Assembly: GCA_016292805.1 (NCBI GenBank)
Contig: JAEDFM010000013.1
Coordinates: 1 to 44,816, forward strand
From: Treponema sp.
GTDB lineage: Bacteria; Spirochaetota; Spirochaetia; Treponematales; Treponemataceae
Direction: 5' to 3'
DNA length: 44,816 nt
Shown: positions 33,593 through 41,817 of the stretch, piece after piece
Numbering within the stretch: position 1 is the stretch's first letter
Layout of the letters: each line of letters opens with the position of its first letter
Program-made: the position numbers and the translations under genes
The notes under the pieces: generated by a model
The model's input: only the letters and a program-made list of their open reading frames with translations
The model's database searches: none
Told to the model about the DNA's origin: nothing

Positions 33593-34027
33593 ATGACTAC
33601 AGAATTTTTTGGTATGCTTGGTGCTGCTATTTGTATGGGTATTGCTGCTATTGGTTCAGCAATTGGTATCGGTATTGCAGGTCAGGGCGCAATTGGTGCT
33701 TGGAAACGCTGTTATGTAAACAACAAACCAGCTCCATTCATTTTGACAGTATTTGCTGGTGCTCCTTTGACACAGACAATTTACGGTTTCCTTTTGATGA
33801 ACATTAAATTAAAGACTTTAGGTGCTGCTAACCCAGGAATGGCTCTTGGTCTTGGTATTGCTTCAGGTTTAGCTATGTGTTTCTCAGCTATTGCTCAGGG
33901 TAAAGCTGGTGCTGCCGGTTCAGATGCTCTTGGTGAAACAGGAAAAGGTTTTGCTCAGTACATCATGGTAGTAGGTCTTTGTGAATCTGTAGCTTTGTTC
34001 GCTATGGTATTCTCAATGATCGCATAA
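33593..34027 (+). CDS. atpK: V-type ATPase ring subunit K, with Na+-type site residues
   Basis: The 144-residue proteolipid has four helices. Repeat one carries GAPLTQTIYGFLLM (Thr60, Gln61, Tyr64), and repeat two carries FSAIAQGKAGAAG (Gln102) and VVGLCESVALFAMVF (Glu131). As I recall the Enterococcus hirae NtpK structure, Thr64, Gln65, Tyr68, Gln110 and Glu139 bind or support Na+; the equivalents are present here, so a Na+ ring is likely. The ATG at 33593 follows AGGAGA (33580-33585); an upstream in-frame TTG at 33572 lacks support. It is the last gene of the operon; its stop codon lies in a palindrome. Confidence 0.94.
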   Translation: MTTEFFGMLGAAICMGIAAIGSAIGIGIAGQGAIGAWKRCYVNNKPAPFILTVFAGAPLTQTIYGFLLMNIKLKTLGAANPGMALGLGIASGLAMCFSAIAQGKAGAAGSDALGETGKGFAQYIMVVGLCESVALFAMVFSMIA

Positions 34028-34050
34028 GTATCATTACTGATACTTATGCG
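34021..34050 (+). repeat. Palindrome spanning the atpK stop codon
   Basis: CGCATAAGTATCA (34021-34033) and its exact complement (34038-34050) form a 13-base-pair hairpin with loop TTAC. The atpK TAA (34025-34027) lies in the left arm. No U-tract follows, so it is not an ordinary terminator. The right arm also begins the left arm of the following element (from 34045), so the two pairings cannot form at once. Confidence 0.85.
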
Positions 34051-34170
34051 AAACATCATTGTCAAAATATATAATCGATAAACCGTTAAAACTGAATCTG
34101 AAAAGATTCAGTTAGGTTTAACCTTAAAACTAGCGAAAGCCAGCGTGCCTTGACAATGACGTATCGCATA
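34045..34170 (+). ncRNA. Candidate structured RNA (or small inverted-repeat element) after atpK
   Basis: The 21-base arms 34045-34065 and 34150-34170 can pair at 19 positions. Inside are two hairpins. The first is ACTGAATCT (34091-34099) and AGATTCAGT (34104-34112) around a GAAA loop, extended by GTTAAA (34085-34090) pairing with TTTAAC (34117-34122) across a TAGG bulge. The second is CTAGC (34130-34134) and GCCAG (34139-34143), with one mismatch, also around GAAA. Two GNRA tetraloops on the plus strand favour a functional plus-strand RNA. A strong terminator follows ten bases later. It could be released from the V-ATPase 3'-UTR or transcribed alone; no clear promoter is seen. The inverted arms also fit a MITE-like insertion. 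No known family is recognised. Confidence 0.55.
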
Positions 34171-34179
34171 GTTAAGCAA

Positions 34180-34221
34180 AAAAAGGGTGTTTGATTATAA
34201 ATCTAATCAAACACCCTTTTT
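34180..34221. terminator. Strong bidirectional Rho-independent terminator
   Basis: An 18-base stem (AAAAAGGGTGTTTGATTA, 34180-34197, with its exact complement at 34204-34221) surrounds a 6-base loop. The A-run on the left and T-run on the right give U-tracts in both directions. It serves the V-ATPase operon from the left and the GH5 gene from the right, whose stop is 29 bases away. Confidence 0.95.
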
Positions 34222-34249
34222 ATATTTAACCTTCTATTAATTATGTAAA

Positions 34250-35926
34250 TTATTTCAATACAATCTTAATATCATCTACCAGGTATTCACCTGGAACATC
34301 ACCTGTTTCAGCTGCAAATTCCAATGTAACAACACGGTCCCATTCAAATGTACCAGTACTGTCAAACCATTTGTTTAATGAATTAGACCAGCCACCAATA
34401 TCTGCGAATGAATTAAGTGGAAGTTCAATATCAACCCATTTGTTTAATTCATAATCACTTGAGTTAATATCTACTGCATAACGCCAGGGAATTACAATTC
34501 CGTTTCCTGCATCATTATCTACAAATCTTAACTGGAATTTCTGTTCTGGCTGCGTAAATTTCATCTTCATTGTAAGGTAAGCTTTATCCTGTAATGTATT
34601 TAAGCCTGAAAGATCTACCTGGTCAAGTTCAAGAGAAAGTGCACCATAAAGTTTCTGGTCACTCATTGAAATACTGAAATCACCTTCAGCTTTATCTTTT
34701 GAACAATTTGAATCCATAGCACAGCTCCATGAATTAATACGAACACCTTTACCACCAAAATCATCAAAAATTGTAATTGGGAAAGCTGCTGCAGCTGCGG
34801 CATCGCCTTCAAGTAAAGCTGGCATTGTAAATCCAACACCTTCTACAACTTCTTTTTCCAAATCATTAGGGTAGCGTGAATTAGAATCTTTTTTGAAAAG
34901 ACCAAATGAACCATGGTAACCCCAAACACAGAATGGAATGTTTAATTCATACATTGTATCAGCAACTGTTTTATACCATACCTGGCGGTCTACAACAGGT
35001 GCTACAAGGTTATGTACACCCATTTCTCCACACCAAACAGGAACATTGTATTTATCAGAATAATCTTTTGCACGCTGTAATGAAGTTTTAATACCTTTAG
35101 CATTTGCACTGCGTGGGTAAAGATTTTTTAACTGAGCTTCAATTCCTGTTCCTTTTACAGGTTTTCCAAATACAGGCATTCTGTCCTTGTTGTAAGGGAA
35201 TGGAATATCTTTTAATGATGCTGTAATTTTATCTGTCCAGCTAGCACCCTGATGAGTGAAAAGGAATGGTTCATAGAAATGGTATGTATAGATAATGTTT
35301 TTATCTGCATATGGTTCCATCTGAGTAAGAGCTGCAAGACTTCCCCAATCAGCTGCAGTAGCAACAATAGTATGTTTCTTATCAATTGATCGGATTAAAT
35401 CAATTGTTCTCTGCTGAATACCATACCAGTCTTCCTGTGGAATCTGTGGTTCATTAAGAATTTCATACATAATAAAGTTGCTGCGCTTTTTGTAGCGTTT
35501 TGCAATCTGTGGCCATGTTTTCTGAAGATGCTGTTCAACATATTTAGATAATGGATAAGCTCCGCTATTAAATGAATGATCATCAATAATCAGATAAATT
35601 CCCAATTCTTCAGCCCAGTCACAAGCTTTATCAAGATAATCAAAAATGATAGGTTTAATTTGACCTGTTTTGGAATCTCCAATAAACATATCAAAATGAA
35701 TTGGTACACGAATTACATCAACACCCATAGCCTTTAAGCGTTCAAAATCTGTTTTATCGTATAATTTAAGATTTGGAATGCTTGGCTGCCATGCTTCAAA
35801 CCAGAGTGTAAGATTTACACCTTTAGTGAATGGGGCTTTTGTTAATGGTTCAGCTTTTTTACAACTTACATTTGTTATAAGAATTAAAGCAGAAATAAGT
35901 CCCAGCAAAATTTTGTTCTTTTTCAT
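34250..35926 (-). CDS. Secreted GH5-family glycoside hydrolase lipoprotein with C-terminal carbohydrate-binding-like domain
   Basis: The 558-residue product starts with a signal peptide ending TNVSC, a relaxed spirochaetal lipobox (Cys22). The GH5 domain follows (about 33-350): GVNLTLWFEAW, VIRVPIHFDMF, the acid/base Glu159 in MYEILNEPQ, TYHFYEP, and the nucleophile Glu301 in WCGEMGVHN. The C-terminal part (about 370-558) is beta-rich and ends PGEYLVDDIKIVLK, like CBM11-type modules. It should cut beta-glucans such as cellulose or related polymers outside the cell; the exact substrate cannot be read by eye. AGGAGG (complement of 35932-35937) precedes the ATG, and TATAAT (complement of 35950-35955) is a possible -10 box. 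Confidence 0.93.
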   Translation of the reverse strand: MKKNKILLGLISALILITNVSCKKAEPLTKAPFTKGVNLTLWFEAWQPSIPNLKLYDKTDFERLKAMGVDVIRVPIHFDMFIGDSKTGQIKPIIFDYLDKACDWAEELGIYLIIDDHSFNSGAYPLSKYVEQHLQKTWPQIAKRYKKRSNFIMYEILNEPQIPQEDWYGIQQRTIDLIRSIDKKHTIVATAADWGSLAALTQMEPYADKNIIYTYHFYEPFLFTHQGASWTDKITASLKDIPFPYNKDRMPVFGKPVKGTGIEAQLKNLYPRSANAKGIKTSLQRAKDYSDKYNVPVWCGEMGVHNLVAPVVDRQVWYKTVADTMYELNIPFCVWGYHGSFGLFKKDSNSRYPNDLEKEVVEGVGFTMPALLEGDAAAAAAFPITIFDDFGGKGVRINSWSCAMDSNCSKDKAEGDFSISMSDQKLYGALSLELDQVDLSGLNTLQDKAYLTMKMKFTQPEQKFQLRFVDNDAGNGIVIPWRYAVDINSSDYELNKWVDIELPLNSFADIGGWSNSLNKWFDSTGTFEWDRVVTLEFAAETGDVPGEYLVDDIKIVLK

Positions 35927-36048
35927 TAATTCCTCCTAGAATTAATTCAATTATAAGATAGATAGGAGATTTTACCTACTCTAAAATTTAGATATATATA
36001 ATTATTTTTGTGTTGTTTTTTCTATATATATGATATTAAATGGGTTTA

Positions 36049-36057
36049 TGTTATAAT
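36049..36057 (+). promoter_or_regulatory. Extended -10 promoter of ispG, giving a leaderless mRNA
   Basis: TGTTATAAT is an extended -10 box (TGn plus TATAAT at 36052-36057). The -35 region is poor. Transcription would begin about 7 bases downstream, at the A of the ispG ATG (36064). No ribosome-binding site precedes that ATG. Confidence 0.5.
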
Positions 36058-36063
36058 AATAAT

Positions 36064-37149
36064 ATGACAAAGCAGGTATATTTAGGCGGAAAAGGTATTA
36101 CTAAACGAATTGCTATTGGTGGTAATGCACCGGTTTCCCTTCAAACAATGTGGAAAGATTCTATAAATGATCTTTCAAACAAACCAGAAAAACTAGAATA
36201 TATTATAAAAGAAATCAACAGTTTACAGCTTTTAGGTTGTGATATTATTAGATTTGCTGTTCCAGATATGGAAAGTGCACATGGTCTTTCTTTAATTGCA
36301 GAAAGAACAGATATGCCATTGGTAGCAGATATTCATTTTGATTATAGATTAGCCTTGGAATGCTTAAAAGGAAATGTTGCAGCCATTAGAATTAATCCTG
36401 GAAATATTGGTTCTTTTGAAAATACTCAAAAAGTAGTTGAAGGTTGTAAAGATAATGGTGTAGCAATAAGAATTGGGATTAATTCGGGAAGTTTACCAAA
36501 GGATTTACAGGAACAGATTGCATTAGGGAAAATAACTAGAGCAGAAGGTTTATGTGAAACTGCTGTTAGAGAAGCTGAAGTTTTTGATAAGCTGAATTTT
36601 GATCAGTATGTTGTAAGCATGAAATCATCTGATGTAAAAGAGACTATTGAATGTAATGAATTTTATGCAAAAAAATACAATAATCCACTTCATTTAGGTG
36701 TAACAGAAGCCGGTCCATTGATTGGTGGTATAGTTAAATCTTCAATTGCTTTTTCAACTTTATTAAACGAAGGAATTGGAGATACAATTCGTGTAAGTCT
36801 TTCCTCTGGTACGGAAAACGAAGTAATTGCCGGATTAAACATTCTTAAAGAATGTGGAAAGAGAAGTGGTGGAGTAAAACTTGTAAGTTGTCCTCGCTGT
36901 GGAAGAATAGGTTTTGATGTTCATAGTTTTGTTGACCGATGGCAGAATAAATTATTATCAATGAATAAGGATATTACAGTAGCAGTTATGGGGTGTGTAG
37001 TAAATGGGCCTGGGGAAGGTAAACACGCCGACCTTGGTATAGCCGGTGGCGACGACAAAATTATTATTTTTAAAAAGGGTGAAATTATAGGAACCTTTGA
37101 TGCAAAAGATGCCGATAAAGTATTTGAAAAGGAACTTAATTCACTTTAA
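36064..37149 (+). CDS. ispG: 4-Hydroxy-3-methylbut-2-enyl-diphosphate synthase IspG
   Basis: IspG is the iron-sulfur enzyme of the methylerythritol phosphate pathway that makes HMBPP from MEcPP. The 361-residue product has TKRIAIGGNAPVSLQTMWKDS, CDIIRFAVPD, PLVADIHFDYRLAL, AIRINPGNIG and IRIGINSGSLP in the TIM barrel. The 4Fe-4S domain follows with VSCPRCGRIGFD and AVMGCVVNGPGEGKHADLGIAGG. The ATG at 36064 fits family length; an in-frame ATG at 36040 would add eight residues but would place the promoter inside the gene. The next gene begins 12 bases after the stop. Confidence 0.95.
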   Translation: MTKQVYLGGKGITKRIAIGGNAPVSLQTMWKDSINDLSNKPEKLEYIIKEINSLQLLGCDIIRFAVPDMESAHGLSLIAERTDMPLVADIHFDYRLALECLKGNVAAIRINPGNIGSFENTQKVVEGCKDNGVAIRIGINSGSLPKDLQEQIALGKITRAEGLCETAVREAEVFDKLNFDQYVVSMKSSDVKETIECNEFYAKKYNNPLHLGVTEAGPLIGGIVKSSIAFSTLLNEGIGDTIRVSLSSGTENEVIAGLNILKECGKRSGGVKLVSCPRCGRIGFDVHSFVDRWQNKLLSMNKDITVAVMGCVVNGPGEGKHADLGIAGGDDKIIIFKKGEIIGTFDAKDADKVFEKELNSL

Positions 37150-37161
37150 AACGGAATGATT

Positions 37162-38268
37162 ATGAAAAAACTTATATCAATAATTTCAATTTTTCTTATT
37201 GTATTTACATTAAACGCCGCTCCCAAAAAGCCTGAAGTATATAATGCTGAAATGACTTATAGAAAAGCACTAAATTCATTTGATATTCAGGATTATGGTA
37301 AAGCATTAAAATATTCAGAAGATGCTATTTTATATAGAAAACAGAATGTATCAAAGGAACTTGAATTATTAGAGAACGCAATTTCTCCAAAACAGGTTCA
37401 GAATGCTGGCGATGAAATTGAAATGGTATTAAAGGTTCTTGATAAACGAGGTGAAAAAGAAGCCATCAAAATAATCAATAAATATATAAAGATTAAAAGT
37501 ATTGAATATTTTGATTCGTCTATAAAAAACCTTCTTGCTTATATAAAAGGAACAGAAGTTTATCCTGAAGCCCAAAAATTAATCGGTGATATTTATAAAC
37601 TGGAAGGTGAATATGCATTTGCTGAAGACTATTATAAAATGGCGTTGGCAAATAAAGATTATCTTGATATTCCTGACGAACAGTATGAAATTTTATACAT
37701 GCTGGCAGATATTAGCAGACTTCAGAATGATGACGAACAGATGGAAGTTCACTTATTGAATATTTTAACTGAAGATAACAGTTTTAAAGATGTTACATTG
37801 CAAAGGGCAATTTTAAGAACTTTAAAGCAGAATAAAAAAGAATCTGTTGAAAAATTATTTACATTGTATAGAGCAAACAGTTATCACAGTCTTAAGGCTT
37901 ACAATGAACTGACTGAATACTATTATAAAAAAGGGGAAAAGGACAAATCACTGACTTTTGCTGCATTATTTGCTATTACAAGTTTTTCTAAAATATACGA
38001 AACAATTCAGATTAGAAATTTTGATTATGAATATGAAAATCTTGGAACGTTCTTTCAGGAAGCATCTTTTTACAGTGATATTGTAAAATGGGGTAGTGAA
38101 AACTATGTCTGGAAGAGTTTTAATATTTTAGCAAGATACTCAAATGAATATGGATATTCAGTTTTTGCAAAAGAATTATTAAGAGTATTAGTACAATATT
38201 CACCAGAAAGATACTGGCAGCAGGAAGCTGTTCTTGAATTGCAGAAAATTGATCCTCAGTTAGATTAA
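37162..38268 (+). CDS. Exported TPR-like helical repeat protein
   Basis: The 368-residue product has a signal peptide (MKKLISIISIFLIVFTLNAA). Helix-turn-helix repeats resembling TPRs follow: AEMTYRKALNSFDIQDYGKA, then LKYSEDAIL, and AQKLIGDIYKLEGEYAFAED with YYKMALANK. The remainder is helical with many Tyr, Glu and Lys. The ATG at 37162 is better spaced from ACGGA (37151-37155) than the ATG at 37156. It lies just downstream of ispG and converges with an outer-membrane barrel gene. Probably periplasmic protein-protein scaffolding; no specific function can be given. Confidence 0.82.
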   Translation: MKKLISIISIFLIVFTLNAAPKKPEVYNAEMTYRKALNSFDIQDYGKALKYSEDAILYRKQNVSKELELLENAISPKQVQNAGDEIEMVLKVLDKRGEKEAIKIINKYIKIKSIEYFDSSIKNLLAYIKGTEVYPEAQKLIGDIYKLEGEYAFAEDYYKMALANKDYLDIPDEQYEILYMLADISRLQNDDEQMEVHLLNILTEDNSFKDVTLQRAILRTLKQNKKESVEKLFTLYRANSYHSLKAYNELTEYYYKKGEKDKSLTFAALFAITSFSKIYETIQIRNFDYEYENLGTFFQEASFYSDIVKWGSENYVWKSFNILARYSNEYGYSVFAKELLRVLVQYSPERYWQQEAVLELQKIDPQLD

Positions 38269-38285
38269 ATAATCTTTGTGTTTTT
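38262..38285 (+). terminator. Weak terminator-like hairpin with U-tract
   Basis: AGATTA and TAATCT (38262-38275) make a 6-base stem overlapping the TPR gene's stop, followed by TTGTGTTTTTTAA. The U-run is good but the stem is short and AT-rich and the loop only two bases, so function is doubtful. Confidence 0.3.
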
Positions 38286-39877
38286 TAATAATGTAATCCA
38301 ATACCAAAACTGATTTCATATTTGGAACAGTTTTGGCGCCAGTCTGAGTTTAATTTATCAGCAAAAATATAACGTCCTAAATCAAGACCAACACTTCCTC
38401 TAACAGTAAAACTAGACCATTTAAGAGGGTAAACAAGTACTTCTATACCACCAGCATACAAACCGTCTTTTGGATTAAACCAATTTTTTGTAGCTTTATT
38501 ATAAGTTAATGCAATATCCATGAATGGTGAAATCTGTAAATCAAAATTAAAATATTTTATGAATTTAGACTGAAAATCAGTCTGGAAAATATGAATTGGA
38601 AAATCCAGGTTCAATACGATAGCAGCTGGAGTTTGTAAAGCATACCAGTCTTCATAACCAGAAGTATTAAGATACTGATTATCACGCAAACCTCTTATTC
38701 TTTCACCAATATTTGTTCCATCATTCTTAAAATATTTATTATTGTAGTTATAGATATCAAAGAAAGTATAGAAATCAGCACAAATACCAAAACGATTCAT
38801 GAAGTTTTTTGTTGGTAAGAGTGGTAAAGATTTGTAGACCTTAGTTTCAAGAGAGATTTCAGGATATAAAATGTTTCTCTGGAAATTGTATTTAAAATAG
38901 TTAGATAAAGCTGCGTCAATACCTGTTCGTAATTGATCTTTCCAGTTTACTCGATTTAATGATAAAGAATGACCGATTTCAAGATAAGGACTTGAAAGAG
39001 TTGAATTTTCGATATTAATTTTGTTTAAATCCCAATTAATTACAAAATCAATATATGGTGTATATTTAATCTTAGAAAAGTTAGGGATTTCGGCAATAAC
39101 TACAGGCATTTTAAAAAGAATTTCTTCACCTGCATATGTTTTGTCGTTGAATTCTAAATAGTCAAAATCCCGATTAAAAGACTGATAAAATCCTAAAGTA
39201 TATTCAATTCTTTCTGTAGGGTAGGAAAGTTCATATCCTGTTTTAATTTTCCATTCAGGCGATTCATCTCCTGCTGTATATGAAAATGCATAATCGTTAA
39301 CAAGAGTGCTGGCAAAAATTCCAGTTTTAAATGGAAAATCATATCCAAATTCAAATCCAAAAGATGGATGTGGTTTTTCAGATTCAGATTTCTGTTCAAG
39401 TTTAAAATTAAGAGCAGTATTCATTTCATTCATACTACCCAGAAAGTTTGTATCCTTGATTTTAAGTTTAAGCGTAAATCCTTCATTAGAACTGTATTTT
39501 GGGTAAGGAAGTGCTAAAATATGTATAGAATCCTGAAGTACGACATCAAGTGTAACTGGAATTATATTGGATGTGGAATTATTTGTATCAATTTCATAAT
39601 TATAAGAAACCAGAACTTTTTCAAAAACTCGGGTATTGTTTAAGCGAAGTTCATAATCTTTAATATAGGAATCAAGTTCTTCCTGAGTATCAAAGATTTT
39701 GTTTTTATTTACTTCAACATTTTTATCCAAAGCAAAAGGTTTAGTGGTACCTAAGAATTTAGGTCCGCAACCTGTAAGGTTGTAGTTTACTTGTTTAATT
39801 TTATAAGTAGTTGTTTGTGAAAAAATGGAAGTTATAACAAAAATAAGAATAGAAGACAGTACAAAGAATCTTTTCAT
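38285..39877 (-). CDS. Omp85-like outer-membrane beta-barrel with a single POTRA-like domain
   Basis: The 530-residue product has a signal peptide (MKRFFVLSSILIFVITSIFS). A short N-terminal domain (about 22-115) contains a POTRA-like helix (FDTQEELDSYIKDYELRLNN) and strands (RVFEKVLVSYNY, IIPVTLDVVLQD). A long run of alternating strands forms the predicted barrel. ERIRGLRDNQYL followed by a strand AAIVLNLDFPI resembles the Omp85 RGF-type motif and the following N-x-E/D-x-P strand. The protein ends EISFGIGLHY with an aromatic residue. It is shorter than BamA (several POTRA domains), so it is perhaps a TamA-like or specialised family member. An upstream TTG would add four residues; the ATG is preferred. 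Confidence 0.68.
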   Translation of the reverse strand: MKRFFVLSSILIFVITSIFSQTTTYKIKQVNYNLTGCGPKFLGTTKPFALDKNVEVNKNKIFDTQEELDSYIKDYELRLNNTRVFEKVLVSYNYEIDTNNSTSNIIPVTLDVVLQDSIHILALPYPKYSSNEGFTLKLKIKDTNFLGSMNEMNTALNFKLEQKSESEKPHPSFGFEFGYDFPFKTGIFASTLVNDYAFSYTAGDESPEWKIKTGYELSYPTERIEYTLGFYQSFNRDFDYLEFNDKTYAGEEILFKMPVVIAEIPNFSKIKYTPYIDFVINWDLNKINIENSTLSSPYLEIGHSLSLNRVNWKDQLRTGIDAALSNYFKYNFQRNILYPEISLETKVYKSLPLLPTKNFMNRFGICADFYTFFDIYNYNNKYFKNDGTNIGERIRGLRDNQYLNTSGYEDWYALQTPAAIVLNLDFPIHIFQTDFQSKFIKYFNFDLQISPFMDIALTYNKATKNWFNPKDGLYAGGIEVLVYPLKWSSFTVRGSVGLDLGRYIFADKLNSDWRQNCSKYEISFGIGLHY

Positions 39878-39977
39878 CAGCTTATCCAAAAAATCTAAAC
39901 TTTACATAAATATAACATTAAACTTATTATTGTTCCATAGTCAAAAAAAATCAATTTGAGAGTAATTAGAGCATAAT

Positions 39978-40006
39978 TTGAAAGTTTAAATTAAAAATGT
40001 TATATA
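39978..40006 (+). promoter_or_regulatory. Promoter of the Wzi-like gene, giving a leaderless mRNA
   Basis: TTGAAA (39978-39983), a 17-base spacer and TATATA (40001-40006) point to a start near 40013-40014. That is the A of the ATG that begins a standard signal peptide (MKKIFSLL). No ribosome-binding site is visible. Confidence 0.45.
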
Positions 40007-40013
40007 TATGAAT

Positions 40014-41804
40014 ATGAAAAAAATATTTAGTTTATTAGCACTTTTTTTTATTACGGTTTCATTTACATTTTCTCAAACCTATGGTAACAAGCAGCTTATT
40101 CCTGCAAATCACTGGATATATGATGCAATTTATACTTTATCTATGGAAGACAAAAGAATTACATTTGCTGATACAGCACCTTTATCTGTAGAAGAATTGA
40201 ACAGTTATTTAGTGAATGTAAATTATGATCAACTTTCTGAAAATGGTAAATTATTATATGGAAGAATTAATTCTTTTTTAACTGAAAGATATATAACTGC
40301 TAACTTAAAACCAGTGAAATTTGGATTCAATATTATATTAAACTCTGAACTTTTATATAAAAACAATTCTCAAATAGATTGGAATTTTGCTACAGATTTT
40401 ACAGGCCACGATATTGGAACTTCTTACAAAAATATAGATGGAAAAATATCAGAATTCCCTTCTGAATGCGATTATGGTGAAGGCTCTAACTTTTATGGTC
40501 ATGATTTTAATCAACCAATGTTGGGATTTCCAGTTTATCTTGATTTTGATGATAAATTCTTTTTTGAAGGTGACTTTTATTTAGGTAGTAACTTTTGGAA
40601 TAGTTATGGAAAAAATGTATATACAAATTTATTTAAAAGTCCATATGAGCAGGATAATCACTGGCCAAATTATGTTTATGCAAACATAGGTAACAAATGG
40701 GATAACGGATTAGGAATTAGTCTTTCCGTATTAAAAGAGGGGATTCAGTGGGGTAGAAGTAAAACTGGAAGTATAATATATAATTCTACGTTCGAAACTG
40801 ATGCCGTACTAAAGCTTGATATATATTCTAAGAATCTAAAATACAATGCACATTTGGTAGAAATAACAAACAAAAGATTTATTTATCTTCATTCTTTTAG
40901 TATTATTCCATTTAATTGGTTAAAATTAGGACTTCTTGAAGGGACTATGATTAATGGTCCCTTTGAATTTCGTTATATAAATCCATTAATGAATTTTCAT
41001 TCATACGCATCTTGGAATCAATATATGACTAAAGAAGAATCTGAAATTTATGGCACAGCACATGCTTCTTCTTATATGGGATTAACAATAGATGTTATTC
41101 CTTTCAAAAACAGCCGTTTCTATATAAATGGTTGTATGAATGAATTACAGCTTGATACAGAACTTGTAACAGAACATGGAAGAACCGTACCTGATGGGAT
41201 TGGAATTCAAACTGGATTTGAATATAACTGGGCAGATAAAATTAGAGGTTTCTATTGTACCGGTATTGAAGCAATTTATACATCTCCATACTTATATTAT
41301 AAATCAGGAGCAGATTGGTCTTTATATAGAGCAAGATATAATGAATCAAGAAAATCAAATACTCCAATCTGTTCATGGATAGGCTCCCCATTTGGTCCTG
41401 ACGCAGCTGGATTTCAGATTAGTGCAAGTTATAATAACCCTGGTTATTTTGAATGGAGTTTAAACTATCTTTTCCTTGCACATGGAACAAACTCATTTAA
41501 TTTGTTTAACAAAAAATATACTGATGAAGAAGGAAATGTTTGGGATGCTTATTATCCATCTGTTTTGTATGAATTAGGATTATTAACTCCTGATGAAGCT
41601 GCTAAATTGGCACGAGGATGGAATTTACGAGGTATAATTCAGTATACAAATAGTTTATCTGCTGGTTTTTCTTATGTATTAAATCAGCATTTTTCTGTTA
41701 GTGGTAATTTTACATACAATAGCATATTAAATTGTGGTAATATAAAAGGCAATTTACAGCAGGGAATAGAAGCTGGAGTAAATGTCAGGTATAGTTTGTT
41801 TTAA
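40014..41804 (+). CDS. Outer-membrane beta-barrel resembling capsule assembly protein Wzi
   Basis: The 596-residue product has a signal peptide (MKKIFSLLALFFITVSFTFS) and a short helical N-terminal segment (IYDAIYTLSMEDKRITFADT, then LSVEELNSYL). It then has many amphipathic strands rich in Tyr, Trp, Phe and Asn. Features seen in Wzi-like treponemal proteins include the FRYINPLMNFHSY segment, ASSYMGLTIDVIPFKNSRFYINGCMNE, and a last strand GIEAGVNVRYSLF ending in Phe, as expected for outer-membrane proteins. Wzi binds capsule or exopolysaccharide at the surface; neighbouring WbaP- and Wzx-like genes agree. An ATG two codons upstream is possible, but the promoter favours 40014. Confidence 0.65.
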   Translation: MKKIFSLLALFFITVSFTFSQTYGNKQLIPANHWIYDAIYTLSMEDKRITFADTAPLSVEELNSYLVNVNYDQLSENGKLLYGRINSFLTERYITANLKPVKFGFNIILNSELLYKNNSQIDWNFATDFTGHDIGTSYKNIDGKISEFPSECDYGEGSNFYGHDFNQPMLGFPVYLDFDDKFFFEGDFYLGSNFWNSYGKNVYTNLFKSPYEQDNHWPNYVYANIGNKWDNGLGISLSVLKEGIQWGRSKTGSIIYNSTFETDAVLKLDIYSKNLKYNAHLVEITNKRFIYLHSFSIIPFNWLKLGLLEGTMINGPFEFRYINPLMNFHSYASWNQYMTKEESEIYGTAHASSYMGLTIDVIPFKNSRFYINGCMNELQLDTELVTEHGRTVPDGIGIQTGFEYNWADKIRGFYCTGIEAIYTSPYLYYKSGADWSLYRARYNESRKSNTPICSWIGSPFGPDAAGFQISASYNNPGYFEWSLNYLFLAHGTNSFNLFNKKYTDEEGNVWDAYYPSVLYELGLLTPDEAAKLARGWNLRGIIQYTNSLSAGFSYVLNQHFSVSGNFTYNSILNCGNIKGNLQQGIEAGVNVRYSLF

Positions 41805-41817
41805 CTAAGGTTCAAAT

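Noticed and set aside
34045..34170. Riboswitch or ribozyme identity (c-di-GMP-I-like GCGAAAGCC, hammerhead-like CTGA/GAAA strings)
   Set aside because: Key conserved core strings are not all present, and the next gene is convergent, so there is no plus-strand gene downstream to control.
34085..34177. attC-like motifs (GTTAGGT, GTTTAAC, GTTAAGC) suggesting an integron cassette site
   Set aside because: The motifs overlap or lack correctly paired partners at the ends of the element, and there is no cassette array or integrase gene in the window.
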